Source: Actinomycetes bacterium
GTDB taxonomy: Bacteria > Actinomycetota > Aquicultoria > UBA3085 > Oleimmundimicrobiaceae
DNA: 38,065 nucleotides
Direction: 5' to 3'
Assembly: GCA_030614255.1 (NCBI GenBank)
Contig: JAUWKI010000012.1
Location: 1 to 38,065 of the forward strand
Part shown: positions 31,157 to 38,065 of the stretch, piece after piece
Layout: every line of letters starts with the position of its first letter
How positions within the stretch are numbered: the stretch's first letter is position 1
Translations under genes and position numbers: made by a program
Notes under the pieces: generated by a model
The model's database searches: none
The model's input: only the letters and a program-made list of their open reading frames with translations
What the model was told of the DNA's origin: nothing

Positions 31157-32112
31157 GGTTTTTGTTCGGGGCGTCTCTCCTCGAGAGCAAGTTCCACTAT
31201 CTTGACCACAAGCTCGGGGAATTCGATACCGGCAGCTCGAGCTGAATCAGGAAAGAGACTTAACGGAGTCATTCCCGGAATAGTGTTTACTTCAAGAGCA
31301 TAGGGTGTACCATCGACCGAAACGATGAAGTCCGCCCTTGAAAAACCCCGACAACCCAGCACTTCGTGAATGCGTATGGCCATCTCCCGTGCTCTCTTTC
31401 TGTGCTCCTCGGGAATCCGAGCAGGAATTATGTGGTTGCTCATCCCTTTGGTGTATTTGGTCTCATAGTCATACATTTCACTGTCATAAACTATTTCAAG
31501 AGTGGGCAAAGACTGTGGGTCCTCATTTCCTAGGACACCTACCGTAATTTCGGTTCCCTCAATAAATTGTTCCACCAAAACCTCTTTATCATATTCAAAA
31601 GCCATCTCTATGGCCTCTGAAAGACCCTCCGCTTCCCCTATAATACTCATGCCAATTGTTGAACCCTCATTGGCTGGCTTTACGACAAGAGGAAGACCCG
31701 GGTCTGTCAACAAATCTTTAATTATCTCTTGCTTGCCCGCTCGGAAGGAACGAAGCGTAAGTGCGCGAAAACCCGCCGTCGGAATTTCCTCCGCCTTAAA
31801 AATCCTCTTCGTGACTATCTTGTTTATGCCAAGCGCGCTCGCCAAAATACCGGAGCCCGTATAGGGAATTCCCAACAACTCGAGCATCCCTTGAACCGTG
31901 CCGTCTTCGCCACACCTACCATGAAGCGCAATGAAGACTACGTCCGGAGATTCTTTCTTTAAATTCTCGACAATGTTTTCGTCCAAATCTATCTTAAAGG
32001 CAGGATAGTTTTTTTGAAGAAGAGCTTTGTAAATTTCCTCACCAGTAACTAAAGATATTTCACGCTCTTTCGAGCGACCGCCAAGCAAGACAGCAACTTT
32101 TGGTTTGCTCAC
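31153..32112 (-). CDS. ddl: D-alanine-D-alanine ligase, canonical copy
   Basis: 319 residues from GTG 32112, with GGAGG 6 nt upstream; a longer frame would overlap the YtxH gene. ATP-grasp motifs: LLGGRSKEREISL, ALHGRCGEDG, VKPANEGSTIGM and EVNTIPGMTPLSLFP. The omega loop MYDYETKYTKG keeps Tyr210, Lys215 and Tyr216 of E. coli DdlB, so ordinary D-Ala-D-Ala synthesis is expected. It contrasts with the altered loop of the copy at 14272. It lies downstream of YtxH and the parAB region and is convergent with the COG2426 gene. Confidence 0.95.
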   Translation of the reverse strand: MSKPKVAVLLGGRSKEREISLVTGEEIYKALLQKNYPAFKIDLDENIVENLKKESPDVVFIALHGRCGEDGTVQGMLELLGIPYTGSGILASALGINKIVTKRIFKAEEIPTAGFRALTLRSFRAGKQEIIKDLLTDPGLPLVVKPANEGSTIGMSIIGEAEGLSEAIEMAFEYDKEVLVEQFIEGTEITVGVLGNEDPQSLPTLEIVYDSEMYDYETKYTKGMSNHIIPARIPEEHRKRAREMAIRIHEVLGCRGFSRADFIVSVDGTPYALEVNTIPGMTPLSLFPDSARAAGIEFPELVVKIVELALEERRPEQKP

Positions 32113-32140
32113 CGATTCCCTCCGACCGAGAAAAGATTGG

Positions 32141-32446
32141 TTATGCTTCGTGCAGATCATATCGCTTGAGGTCTGTCTTGATAGCTTCTATCTTCTTCCA
32201 AGCTATCTTCTCTTGAAGGCCCAAAAGAACTTCTGCTCTCTCGGCTAAGATATCAATGCTATTCTTTGTTCGCTGAACAAGGCCCTCGGCCAGATCTTTA
32301 ATCTCCTCAGCTCGCTCCGTAATCCGCCTTCTCGTAGTCACTCCGGTCTGTGGCGCAACAAGCAGCCCGGCAACTAAGCCCACAGCTGCCCCAACGAACA
32401 ATCCAATGCTAAACTCTTCAAAACCGAACCCTCTTTCGTCACCCAT
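32141..32446 (-). CDS. YtxH-family protein
   Basis: 101 residues from ATG 32446, with GGGGGAG 5 nt upstream. One N-terminal glycine-rich hydrophobic helix (FSIGLFVGAAVGLVAGLLVAP) ends in APQTGVTTRRRI, the YtxH signature APxxGxxxR, then an amphipathic coiled tail (RAEEIKDLAEGLVQRTKNSI). YtxH proteins are general-stress, membrane-attached proteins of Gram-positives with no known biochemical role. It is followed 28 nt later by ddl. Confidence 0.88.
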   Translation of the reverse strand: MGDERGFGFEEFSIGLFVGAAVGLVAGLLVAPQTGVTTRRRITERAEEIKDLAEGLVQRTKNSIDILAERAEVLLGLQEKIAWKKIEAIKTDLKRYDLHEA

Positions 32447-32528
32447 TTGCTCTCCCCCGTTCAAAATTATCACATTTAAGTTTTTTTAATTTTTTTAATG
32501 TGTTCTTCCACAATAATATATAAGAATG

Positions 32529-32549
32529 CCACAATTGCAAACATTGTGG
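32529..32549 (-). terminator. Weak hairpin after the phosphatase-like gene
   Basis: CCACAAT (32529-32535) and ATTGTGG (32543-32549) form a 7-bp stem just past the stop at 32564; on the minus strand only a moderately T-rich stretch follows. A second inverted pair CACATT/AATGTG with A/T runs lies at about 32471-32501. Confidence 0.35.
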
Positions 32550-32563
32550 TGGCTACCGATAAT

Positions 32564-34825
32564 CTACAAAAATCTCGTTTCTTTCTCTGAAAGAAGCAAG
32601 TATAACAGCGGCACCCATACATAAATTATAATTATTCCGGCAGCAACAATGCCTGTATCATTAAAGATAAGGGCAAAAATTGCTCCTCCGGAAGCTCCCA
32701 CTAACCCCTGGAAAAACCAAAGGAGCTCAGGCGTTATCCAGTCGGATTGCTCTAAACGCATTAAGACCATGGGAAGGAACAAAACCATAACCACTAATAT
32801 TCCCCCCCAGGGAGTAGACCCAATTCCTCTTACGTTCATCGTAAGTTTTCTGCTAATTATATCAAAAACCGCTTTGGCGCCATCTGTCTTAATGAGCTCG
32901 ATGGTCCGTCCCGCATGTGATTGCCCCGACCCGACCAAAAGGTCGGCGGAGACAACGATAACAAGGAGTAAAAGCACAACAACCGCAATGTATAAAAGGC
33001 GTCTCCAGTTTGCTCTCTCTCCTTTTAATCTAATCCACGTAACCACAGATGCACCTGCCATCGTGATAAGCCCTCCCACGTTCGCCCCAAATTTAGAATA
33101 ACCAACAACGACACAAACCACTAACAAAAAGAGAGTAACTACAGTTAAAGCTATGCGACGATTTTTATGAAACTTAGTAGTTAAAGCGGTTATGCCTACT
33201 ATGGATGAGCCTACAACTGCCCCCATATAAGTGTTGCCTAAACCATAAAAACGTCCCCCGGCAATGGGGCAAGAGCCCAAAAATGATTGAAGCATAAGTT
33301 TTGATCCTAAAATCGCATCGCACAAAAGAGCTAAGGAAGTAGCTATAGATATAGTCATTATCGGACCGAGAATGCTTTTTTTGCGCAAGCAGAAAGAGAG
33401 AAGGGCCAAAACGAGTGCGAGCATAAAACTAAAGAGAGCAGCCCCCCAGGGCAGCTTGGCCACAAAGGACGGTTGAAACAAAAAAGCCAAAGGAAGAGAA
33501 ATCACCCAGAGCAAAAGAAGTTGTAAAACAACGTGTCTTCCTTTTTTAATCATTTTGCCCCGACGCTCCGCAAATAAAGCAAATAAAGAAATCAGAATAC
33601 TCACGATAACAAATAAAGTAAATGCAGTAAGAACAGTGTTACGAATTTGATAAATTGTCGTTGCTTTTGTTTTTAAATTCAGAAGATAGGGAATGGGTTC
33701 CTTTTGAGAAACCGCAAATATTGACCTTCCGCTCACTTGATAAGGCACTTCTGCCCCCAGAAAGCTAAAAACGGTTGGAGCAATATCTGTGTTTGTAACA
33801 ATTCCATGGCGCCTGGTTGTATCAGAGCTTAAGGTGCCTCCCTTGAAACCCGGCCCCGAAATTATAAGCGGATTTAAGCGAGCCTTCTCCTTCAACATTG
33901 CGCGAGATGAGGTTGGGCTTACAATGATAACTAAGGTATCTTTCGGGCTTGTTGCTTCTAACAAAGAACCAATAAATTGATCTATATTCCTAATTGCCTT
34001 CGTCTTTTGAGCAACAACCACCGCCTCCTCGGCCAAATGGTTCTGGGAATCTATCCGACCAATGTCACCTAGCTCTACAACAAGAAAATCCGCTTTTCCT
34101 AAAAACTCTCGAGCGCTATCTAAAAGAGCATCGTAATCGGTTCTGTAGCCACCAAGCATGGATGAGTCATTTAAACAAAATGTGCTTCCAACATTACCTA
34201 ACGGAATTAACCCCTTCTCGTCCATAGCAATTAAGCATACTTCTCTGTGATTCTCGCCATTAATGTCAGCGTTTCCTAAAACGGCTATCTTGAAACCATT
34301 CTTTTTTAATGTGCTCCCAAGAAGACCGGGAACAGCACCATAAGCAAGCTCGGCGTTTTTTCTTGCAATGTCGGCAATTCCGAGATTAACAATCGAACCT
34401 TCTGGGGGGATTAAGCCTGTTCGGTGCTCAAAAACTTTTCTCGCTTCAAGCCCCGCTAACTCATCCACAACTTCCTTGCTATTGAATGATTCTTCACCAT
34501 AAAAACCCCCATCAGCACGAGCTCCACATCCTATGGTAAGATAAGTATTATTAGGCACACTATGTCCTGCTGTTCGACAATTCATAAGACCCACTGTGCC
34601 TTCTCTGACAAACCTCTTCAGAAATGGCGCATCTGCTTCAGTCAGCTCATCCAAGCTTAACCTGTCTATTGTGATGAGAATAACTTTTTTGTTTCCTTGT
34701 GCGAGAACCCTATTCGAAAACAACGGAAAGCACAAGAGTGCGGCTAAAAACAGAAAGAGAACAATTAGCCAAAGTTTCTTTGATGTAGCGTGCGAGGAAA
34801 GTATCTTCTTCACCCCTTCTGCCAT
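32564..34825 (-). CDS. Alkaline-phosphatase-superfamily-like membrane protein
   Basis: 753 residues. An N-terminal signal or anchor helix (about 17-42) leads to an extracellular alkaline-phosphatase/sulfatase-like domain (about 45-375) with VILITIDRLSLDEL (first metal Asp), NNTYLTIGCGARADGG (nucleophile Thr region), ELGDIGRIDSQNH and RHGIVTNTDIAPTVFSFLG. Where active enzymes have SDHG it reads VSPTSSR, so one metal site looks lost. The C-terminal half has about 10 membrane helices with GGRFYGLGNTYMGA and GSGQSHAGRTIEL loops. This resembles uncharacterised phosphatase-membrane fusions of Gram-positive bacteria. Located directly after parAB, it may act on envelope lipids or polymers; the substrate is unknown. 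Confidence 0.82.
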   Translation of the reverse strand: MAEGVKKILSSHATSKKLWLIVLFLFLAALLCFPLFSNRVLAQGNKKVILITIDRLSLDELTEADAPFLKRFVREGTVGLMNCRTAGHSVPNNTYLTIGCGARADGGFYGEESFNSKEVVDELAGLEARKVFEHRTGLIPPEGSIVNLGIADIARKNAELAYGAVPGLLGSTLKKNGFKIAVLGNADINGENHREVCLIAMDEKGLIPLGNVGSTFCLNDSSMLGGYRTDYDALLDSAREFLGKADFLVVELGDIGRIDSQNHLAEEAVVVAQKTKAIRNIDQFIGSLLEATSPKDTLVIIVSPTSSRAMLKEKARLNPLIISGPGFKGGTLSSDTTRRHGIVTNTDIAPTVFSFLGAEVPYQVSGRSIFAVSQKEPIPYLLNLKTKATTIYQIRNTVLTAFTLFVIVSILISLFALFAERRGKMIKKGRHVVLQLLLLWVISLPLAFLFQPSFVAKLPWGAALFSFMLALVLALLSFCLRKKSILGPIMTISIATSLALLCDAILGSKLMLQSFLGSCPIAGGRFYGLGNTYMGAVVGSSIVGITALTTKFHKNRRIALTVVTLFLLVVCVVVGYSKFGANVGGLITMAGASVVTWIRLKGERANWRRLLYIAVVVLLLLVIVVSADLLVGSGQSHAGRTIELIKTDGAKAVFDIISRKLTMNVRGIGSTPWGGILVVMVLFLPMVLMRLEQSDWITPELLWFFQGLVGASGGAIFALIFNDTGIVAAGIIIIYVWVPLLYLLLSEKETRFL

Positions 34826-34888
34826 AAAGTTGGTATTTAAAATCGGTCGCTTTGAAGCGCCTGAAAATCCAGTCCGAGTGGGCTTCTG

Positions 34889-35755
34889 CTAATCCTGTTC
34901 CGACGAAGCTCCCTCGGTGAGAACCTGGAGTATTCTTTCGAGGTCGTTTAGAGATCTGAAATCTATCTCTATCTTCCCTTTTTTGTGGGTCATCTTCACT
35001 CTAACCTTTGTCGACAGACACTTACTCAATTTCTTCGCTATCGTCCTAAATGCTTTTGGTTGAAGCTGCTTGGGCTGTTGAGCTCTGGCCCCCGAAAAAT
35101 TCAGTAGCCGAACGGTGTTTTCTGTCTGCCTTACGGACAAACTGTCTTGGATAATTCGATTAGCCAAATTTATCTGTTTTTCTTCATCCTCTAACGAAAG
35201 CAGGGCTCTAGCGTGTCCCGAGGACAGGTTGCCCTCCTCAATTAGTTGCCTTACCTCTTTAGGTAGATGAAGGAGTCTCAGTGTATTGGTTATGACAGTG
35301 CGACTCTTGCCTATCACCGCCGCCAACTCTCCCTGGGTGAGACTAAATTTTTCAATCAGCTCTTTATAAGCCATTGCTTCCTCGACCGCGTTTAAGTTTT
35401 CCCTCTGCAGGTTTTCTACTAGTGCGAGCTCAAGAGACTCAACATCAGAGCTCTCCCTAACAATTGCAGGTATCGCGTCGAGGCCCGCTTCCAGAGCAGC
35501 TCGCCAGCGCCGCTCTCCTGCTATCAATTCGTAGCTCAATCCCTTCGGTCTCACAACTATCGGCTGAATCACGCCATGCTCCTTCACGGAAGACACGAGC
35601 TCCTGAAAAGATTCCGAGTCGATATTTCTGCGCGGCTGGTGGGGATTGGGTAGAACTTCTTTGATGGGTACTACTTCTAACCAAGGACCCCCTCCTGCTT
35701 GCTCAATCGATGGAATTAATGAGCTTAACCCCTTGCCTAGACCTCTTTTAGCCAC
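34889..35755 (-). CDS. parB: Chromosome partitioning protein ParB
   Basis: 288 residues, normal for chromosomal ParB/Spo0J. The N-terminus RGLGKGLSSLIP, the CTP-binding ParB domain with NPHQPRR and AGERRWRAALEAGL, ENLQRENLNAVEEA, and the HTH (TQGELAAVIGKSRTVITNTLRLL) quoted in part, are all present; the C-terminal dimer domain ends RILQVLTEG. It loads at parS and spreads as a CTP-dependent clamp to guide origin segregation. GTG 35755 overlaps the parA stop by 8 nt. I found no parS-like GTTTCACGTGAAAC in the window. Confidence 0.97.
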   Translation of the reverse strand: MAKRGLGKGLSSLIPSIEQAGGGPWLEVVPIKEVLPNPHQPRRNIDSESFQELVSSVKEHGVIQPIVVRPKGLSYELIAGERRWRAALEAGLDAIPAIVRESSDVESLELALVENLQRENLNAVEEAMAYKELIEKFSLTQGELAAVIGKSRTVITNTLRLLHLPKEVRQLIEEGNLSSGHARALLSLEDEEKQINLANRIIQDSLSVRQTENTVRLLNFSGARAQQPKQLQPKAFRTIAKKLSKCLSTKVRVKMTHKKGKIEIDFRSLNDLERILQVLTEGASSEQD

Positions 35756-36518
35756 GCTTAATCACTTCCTTTGCAAAATTTTGGTAGGCGGTGGCCCCTT
35801 TGCAGTTAGGATCATATATGGTAATTGGTTGACCGAAACTTGGGGCCTCGCTTAATCTTACTGTTCTAGGAATTATGGTTTTATAGACTTTCTTCTGGAA
35901 ATATTTAGAGACTTCCTCGACCACTTGTTGAGAAAGCTTGGTGCGAGAGTCATGCATTGTCATGAGAACACCGGCTATCTCCAGCTGAGAATTTAAGTGT
36001 TGCCTTATTAGTCTCACGCTTTCCAGCAATTTACCAAGGCCCTCCAACGCATAGTACTCGCACTGGATTGGTATGATCAGTTGATCCGCAGCAGTCAAAG
36101 CGTTTACCGTCAAAAGACCCAGCGAGGGCGGGCAGTCAATAATTATATAATCGTAATCCTCTTTGAGTAGCTCGATGGCCCGTTTTAATCTAGTTTCTCG
36201 CGACATAATGGAGACTAGCTCTATTTCCGCACCCGCAAGCTGGATGGTAGCGGGCACTATAAAGAGACCCTTTATTTGGGCGGGCACAACAAGCTCAGAA
36301 ATAGGGTCGTCCTCAACAATAGCATTATAAATGCACTTGTTTCTATCGGCCTTGTCCAGGCCCAGCCCACTTGTGGAGTTCCCTTGGGGATCCAGATCTA
36401 TAAGGAGAACCTTCTTTCTCTTTTGGGCAAGACAAGCTCCTAGGTTAACTGCTGTAGTGCTTTTGCCCACTCCCCCTTTTTGATTAACGATAGCTACTGT
36501 TTTTGATCTTTTCGCCAT
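35748..36518 (-). CDS. parA: Chromosome partitioning ATPase ParA (Soj)
   Basis: 256 residues without N-terminal HTH, the chromosomal Soj type. The deviant Walker A is NQKGGVGKSTTAVNLGA, the A' motif IDCPPSLGLLTVNAL and the Walker B-like VLLIDLDPQGN. It binds DNA non-specifically as an ATP dimer and, together with ParB, moves origins and regulates DnaA in Bacillus. ATG 36518 has AAGGTGAG just upstream. It lies 60 nt downstream of rsmG. Confidence 0.97.
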   Translation of the reverse strand: MAKRSKTVAIVNQKGGVGKSTTAVNLGACLAQKRKKVLLIDLDPQGNSTSGLGLDKADRNKCIYNAIVEDDPISELVVPAQIKGLFIVPATIQLAGAEIELVSIMSRETRLKRAIELLKEDYDYIIIDCPPSLGLLTVNALTAADQLIIPIQCEYYALEGLGKLLESVRLIRQHLNSQLEIAGVLMTMHDSRTKLSQQVVEEVSKYFQKKVYKTIIPRTVRLSEAPSFGQPITIYDPNCKGATAYQNFAKEVIKRG

Positions 36519-36578
36519 TCACTCACCTTATAATTCTGCCAAAAACTATCTCAATAAACTATTTCTATCAGAAAAATA

Positions 36579-37334
36579 TTATTCCTCTCCGGGTTGCGCT
36601 GAAACACCTCTCCCCAGCGACCTCTTGGTAGGAATACCGACTCTCCGGGGATATTTCTCGGGAGAAAAAGACGTCTTCCCCGTTAATACCAAATACCGCT
36701 TGGCGTTAAGAAAGGGCACCGAAACTTCCTGTACTTCTTTGATCTCCCCACCCAAAATCTTCGCAGCCACTCTCCCTTCGTCTATCTCCTCATCGAGACC
36801 CCTGCTCTTCTGCGCCACAAACAATCCGTTTAGTTTAAGAAGGGGCAACGCATATTCCATTAAAATCGAAAGAGGTGCAACCGCTCGTGCTAGAACCAAA
36901 TCGAAAGTTTCTCTATTGCTCTTATTTATACCATAATCCTCGATGCGACAACAGACCGCCGAAACCCCTTTAAGGTTGAGGTGTTCAATTGTTCTTAAAA
37001 GGAATTCCACCTTCTTTTTTGACGAGTCGAGCAATATCAGCTCTATTCCTGGATACACTATCTTTAGGGGCAATCCCGGAAAACCCGCCCCGGCCCCGAT
37101 GTCTATAACCCTTGCTTCCGCACCAAAATTATAAGCTTCTGCACAGGTCAAGGAGTCCAAAAAGTGCTTAATCACAATCTCTCTGTCATCCGTTATCGAG
37201 GTTAGGTTTATTTTTTTATTCCCCTCTTTTATCTCCTCAAGGTAAAACTCGAAGGCCCTTTCTTTCTCGTCACTGAGCTTGAATCCAAGCCTCGATGCTC
37301 CTTCCCGTAAAAGATTTTTTAATTCTTCTCTCAC
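36579..37334 (-). CDS. rsmG: 16S rRNA (guanine527-N7)-methyltransferase RsmG
   Basis: 251 residues. The SAM-binding motif is VIDIGAGAGFPGLPLKI, with the second acidic residue in LILLDSSKKKVEFL and the RsmG signature LARAVAPLSILMEYALPLL. KKINLTSI and IVIKHFLDSL are also family marks. It methylates G527 of 16S rRNA, loss of which gives low-level streptomycin resistance in known species. The C-terminus extends about 25 residues past the usual end and is Arg/Gly-rich. The GTG start overlaps the mnmG stop (GTGA). Of note, the local 16S gene has A at position 912, another streptomycin-related site. Confidence 0.96.
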   Translation of the reverse strand: MREELKNLLREGASRLGFKLSDEKERAFEFYLEEIKEGNKKINLTSITDDREIVIKHFLDSLTCAEAYNFGAEARVIDIGAGAGFPGLPLKIVYPGIELILLDSSKKKVEFLLRTIEHLNLKGVSAVCCRIEDYGINKSNRETFDLVLARAVAPLSILMEYALPLLKLNGLFVAQKSRGLDEEIDEGRVAAKILGGEIKEVQEVSVPFLNAKRYLVLTGKTSFSPEKYPRRVGIPTKRSLGRGVSAQPGEE

Positions 37335-38065
37335 GTTCTCTTTTCACTCCTTGTCTTTTGTTCAAGATAAATCATTAAGGCCACTACATCAGCCGGCGAG
37401 ACGCCTGAAACCCGAGATGCTTGTCCAAGAGAACGCGGTTTTATTTTAGAAAGCTGTTCTCGAGCTCGAAAAGAGAGTCCTGACATTTCATGATAGTCTA
37501 TATCGTCAGAAATAATTCTCTTCTCGGCTCGTCTATGCCTCTCGACTTGCTCCATTTGCCGCCGAACATAGCCCTCATACTTTACCTCCATCTCTACGTG
37601 TCTTCGAACCTCATCCCACACCACATCGTCTGAGCGCCATCTGGCAAATGCCTCCGGACAAAGTTTTTCAAGATGATGGTAGCTCACTTCGGGACGACGC
37701 AGAAGATTGGCCAAAGAAACCGGGTTTTTAATCGGACTGCTACCAATTTTAGTCAGGGCCTCGTTGGTGCTTTTTTCGGGAAAGACCATTGTTTTTTTCG
37801 TGCCTTCTAACTCTTTCTGTATTGCTTCCCGCTTCGCACTCACCCTTCTCATCCTCTCGTCAGAGATTAATCCAAGCTTGTGGCCTATTTGAGAAAGTCG
37901 TAGGTCCGCGTTGTCTGAGCGCAAAATCAGTCTGTGTTCAGCCCTTGAGGTATACATCCTATAAGGCTCGCTGAGCTCTTTGGTAACCAAGTCGTCTATA
38001 AGGACACCGATATATGCCTCCGAGCGATCTAAAATAAGAGGTGTTTCTCCTTTAACTTTAAGAGC
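37331..38065 (-). CDS. mnmG: tRNA uridine-5-carboxymethylaminomethyl modification enzyme MnmG, C-terminal part
   Basis: The last 244 codons of mnmG; the 5' part with the FAD-binding domain lies outside the window. IDDLVTKELSEPYRMYTSRAEHRLILRSDNADLRL is the family's signature stretch (quoted in part: EPYRMYTSRAEHRLILR). It is followed by the helical MnmE-binding C-terminal domain with YEGYVRRQMEQVER and LSKIKPRSLGQASRVSGVSPADV. With MnmE it modifies U34 of tRNAs. The mnmG-rsmG-parA-parB order is the classical origin-proximal arrangement. The stop overlaps the rsmG start by 4 nt. Confidence 0.97.
   Translation of the reverse strand, partial: ALKVKGETPLILDRSEAYIGVLIDDLVTKELSEPYRMYTSRAEHRLILRSDNADLRLSQIGHKLGLISDERMRRVSAKREAIQKELEGTKKTMVFPEKSTNEALTKIGSSPIKNPVSLANLLRRPEVSYHHLEKLCPEAFARWRSDDVVWDEVRRHVEMEVKYEGYVRRQMEQVERHRRAEKRIISDDIDYHEMSGLSFRAREQLSKIKPRSLGQASRVSGVSPADVVALMIYLEQKTRSEKRT

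Noticed and set aside
34889-36518. parS sites near parAB
   Set aside because: I looked for GTTTCACGTGAAAC-like palindromes over the window and found only unrelated CACGTG words.

Overview
The window reads as a chromosomal segment of a moderately AT-rich, anaerobe-like bacterium with a Gram-positive style gene complement. The evidence is two D-Ala-D-Ala ligases, an Asp23/Gls24 protein, a YtxH protein, a tRNA-sensing T-box leader, strong GGAGG ribosome binding sites, frequent TTG and GTG starts, and a Bacillus-type rRNA boxA. The 16S fragment looks to me like a deep-branching actinobacterial or related monoderm lineage, but that is an impression, not an alignment. The mnmG-rsmG-parA-parB block at the right end shows that the window lies near the replication origin region; no parS site was seen.

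Layout. 1-1710: a 16S rRNA gene (minus, 3' end outside the window) with a long leader, boxA and a near-perfect promoter. 1737-4499: a minimal two-gene Fe-S scaffold pair (SmsB/SmsC, SUF-like), an unknown upstream gene, and 5-formyl-THF cyclo-ligase. 4566-8136: a potassium uptake operon (two TrkA-type proteins, a 44-residue membrane protein, TrkH, and an exported OB-fold-like protein). 8180-10918: tRNA-Gly(CCC), two winged-helix proteins, a divergent uracil-DNA-glycosylase-like protein and a GNAT acetyltransferase. 10973-12363: Asp23/Gls24, a double PRC-barrel protein and a frameshifted small Lys/Glu-rich ORF, read from one promoter. 12606-15225: a T-box riboswitch, best read as alanine-specific, ahead of an aminotransferase and the first D-Ala-D-Ala ligase. 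This suggests alanine supply feeding the cell wall.

15451-15923: an unusual cassette in which a promoter drives a broken tRNA-Arg(UCU), a small GIY-YIG nuclease gene that begins inside the missing T-arm, an intact tRNA-Arg(CCU), and then a strong terminator. 15956-18250: a minus-strand operon with an SRPBCC-CBS fusion, a DJ-1/PfpI-like lipoprotein and unknown genes. 18355-22624: a HAD phosphatase, an amino-acid permease with two C-terminal USP domains, and a nitroreductase-fold lipoprotein. 22697-25650 is the most accessory stretch: a coiled-coil/ribbon-helix-helix protein under a palindromic operator, a HigB-HigA toxin-antitoxin pair, a zinc-ribbon protein, degenerate word repeats and a 173-bp palindrome-ended element.

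25734-32446: glycerate kinase, a membrane-anchored polysaccharide deacetylase, a PIIA-type Ca2+ ATPase followed by a tiny membrane peptide and a COG2426-type membrane protein, then the second D-Ala-D-Ala ligase and YtxH. 32564-38065: a large phosphatase-like membrane protein, parB, parA, rsmG and the 3' part of mnmG.

Several genes too short for routine annotation sit in translationally coupled positions. These are the TM peptide before trkH, the peptide after the Ca2+ ATPase, and the Lys/Glu-rich ORF before the PRC-barrel gene. Together with the tRNA/GIY-YIG cassette and the T-box-controlled alanine/Ddl unit, they are the parts most worth checking.
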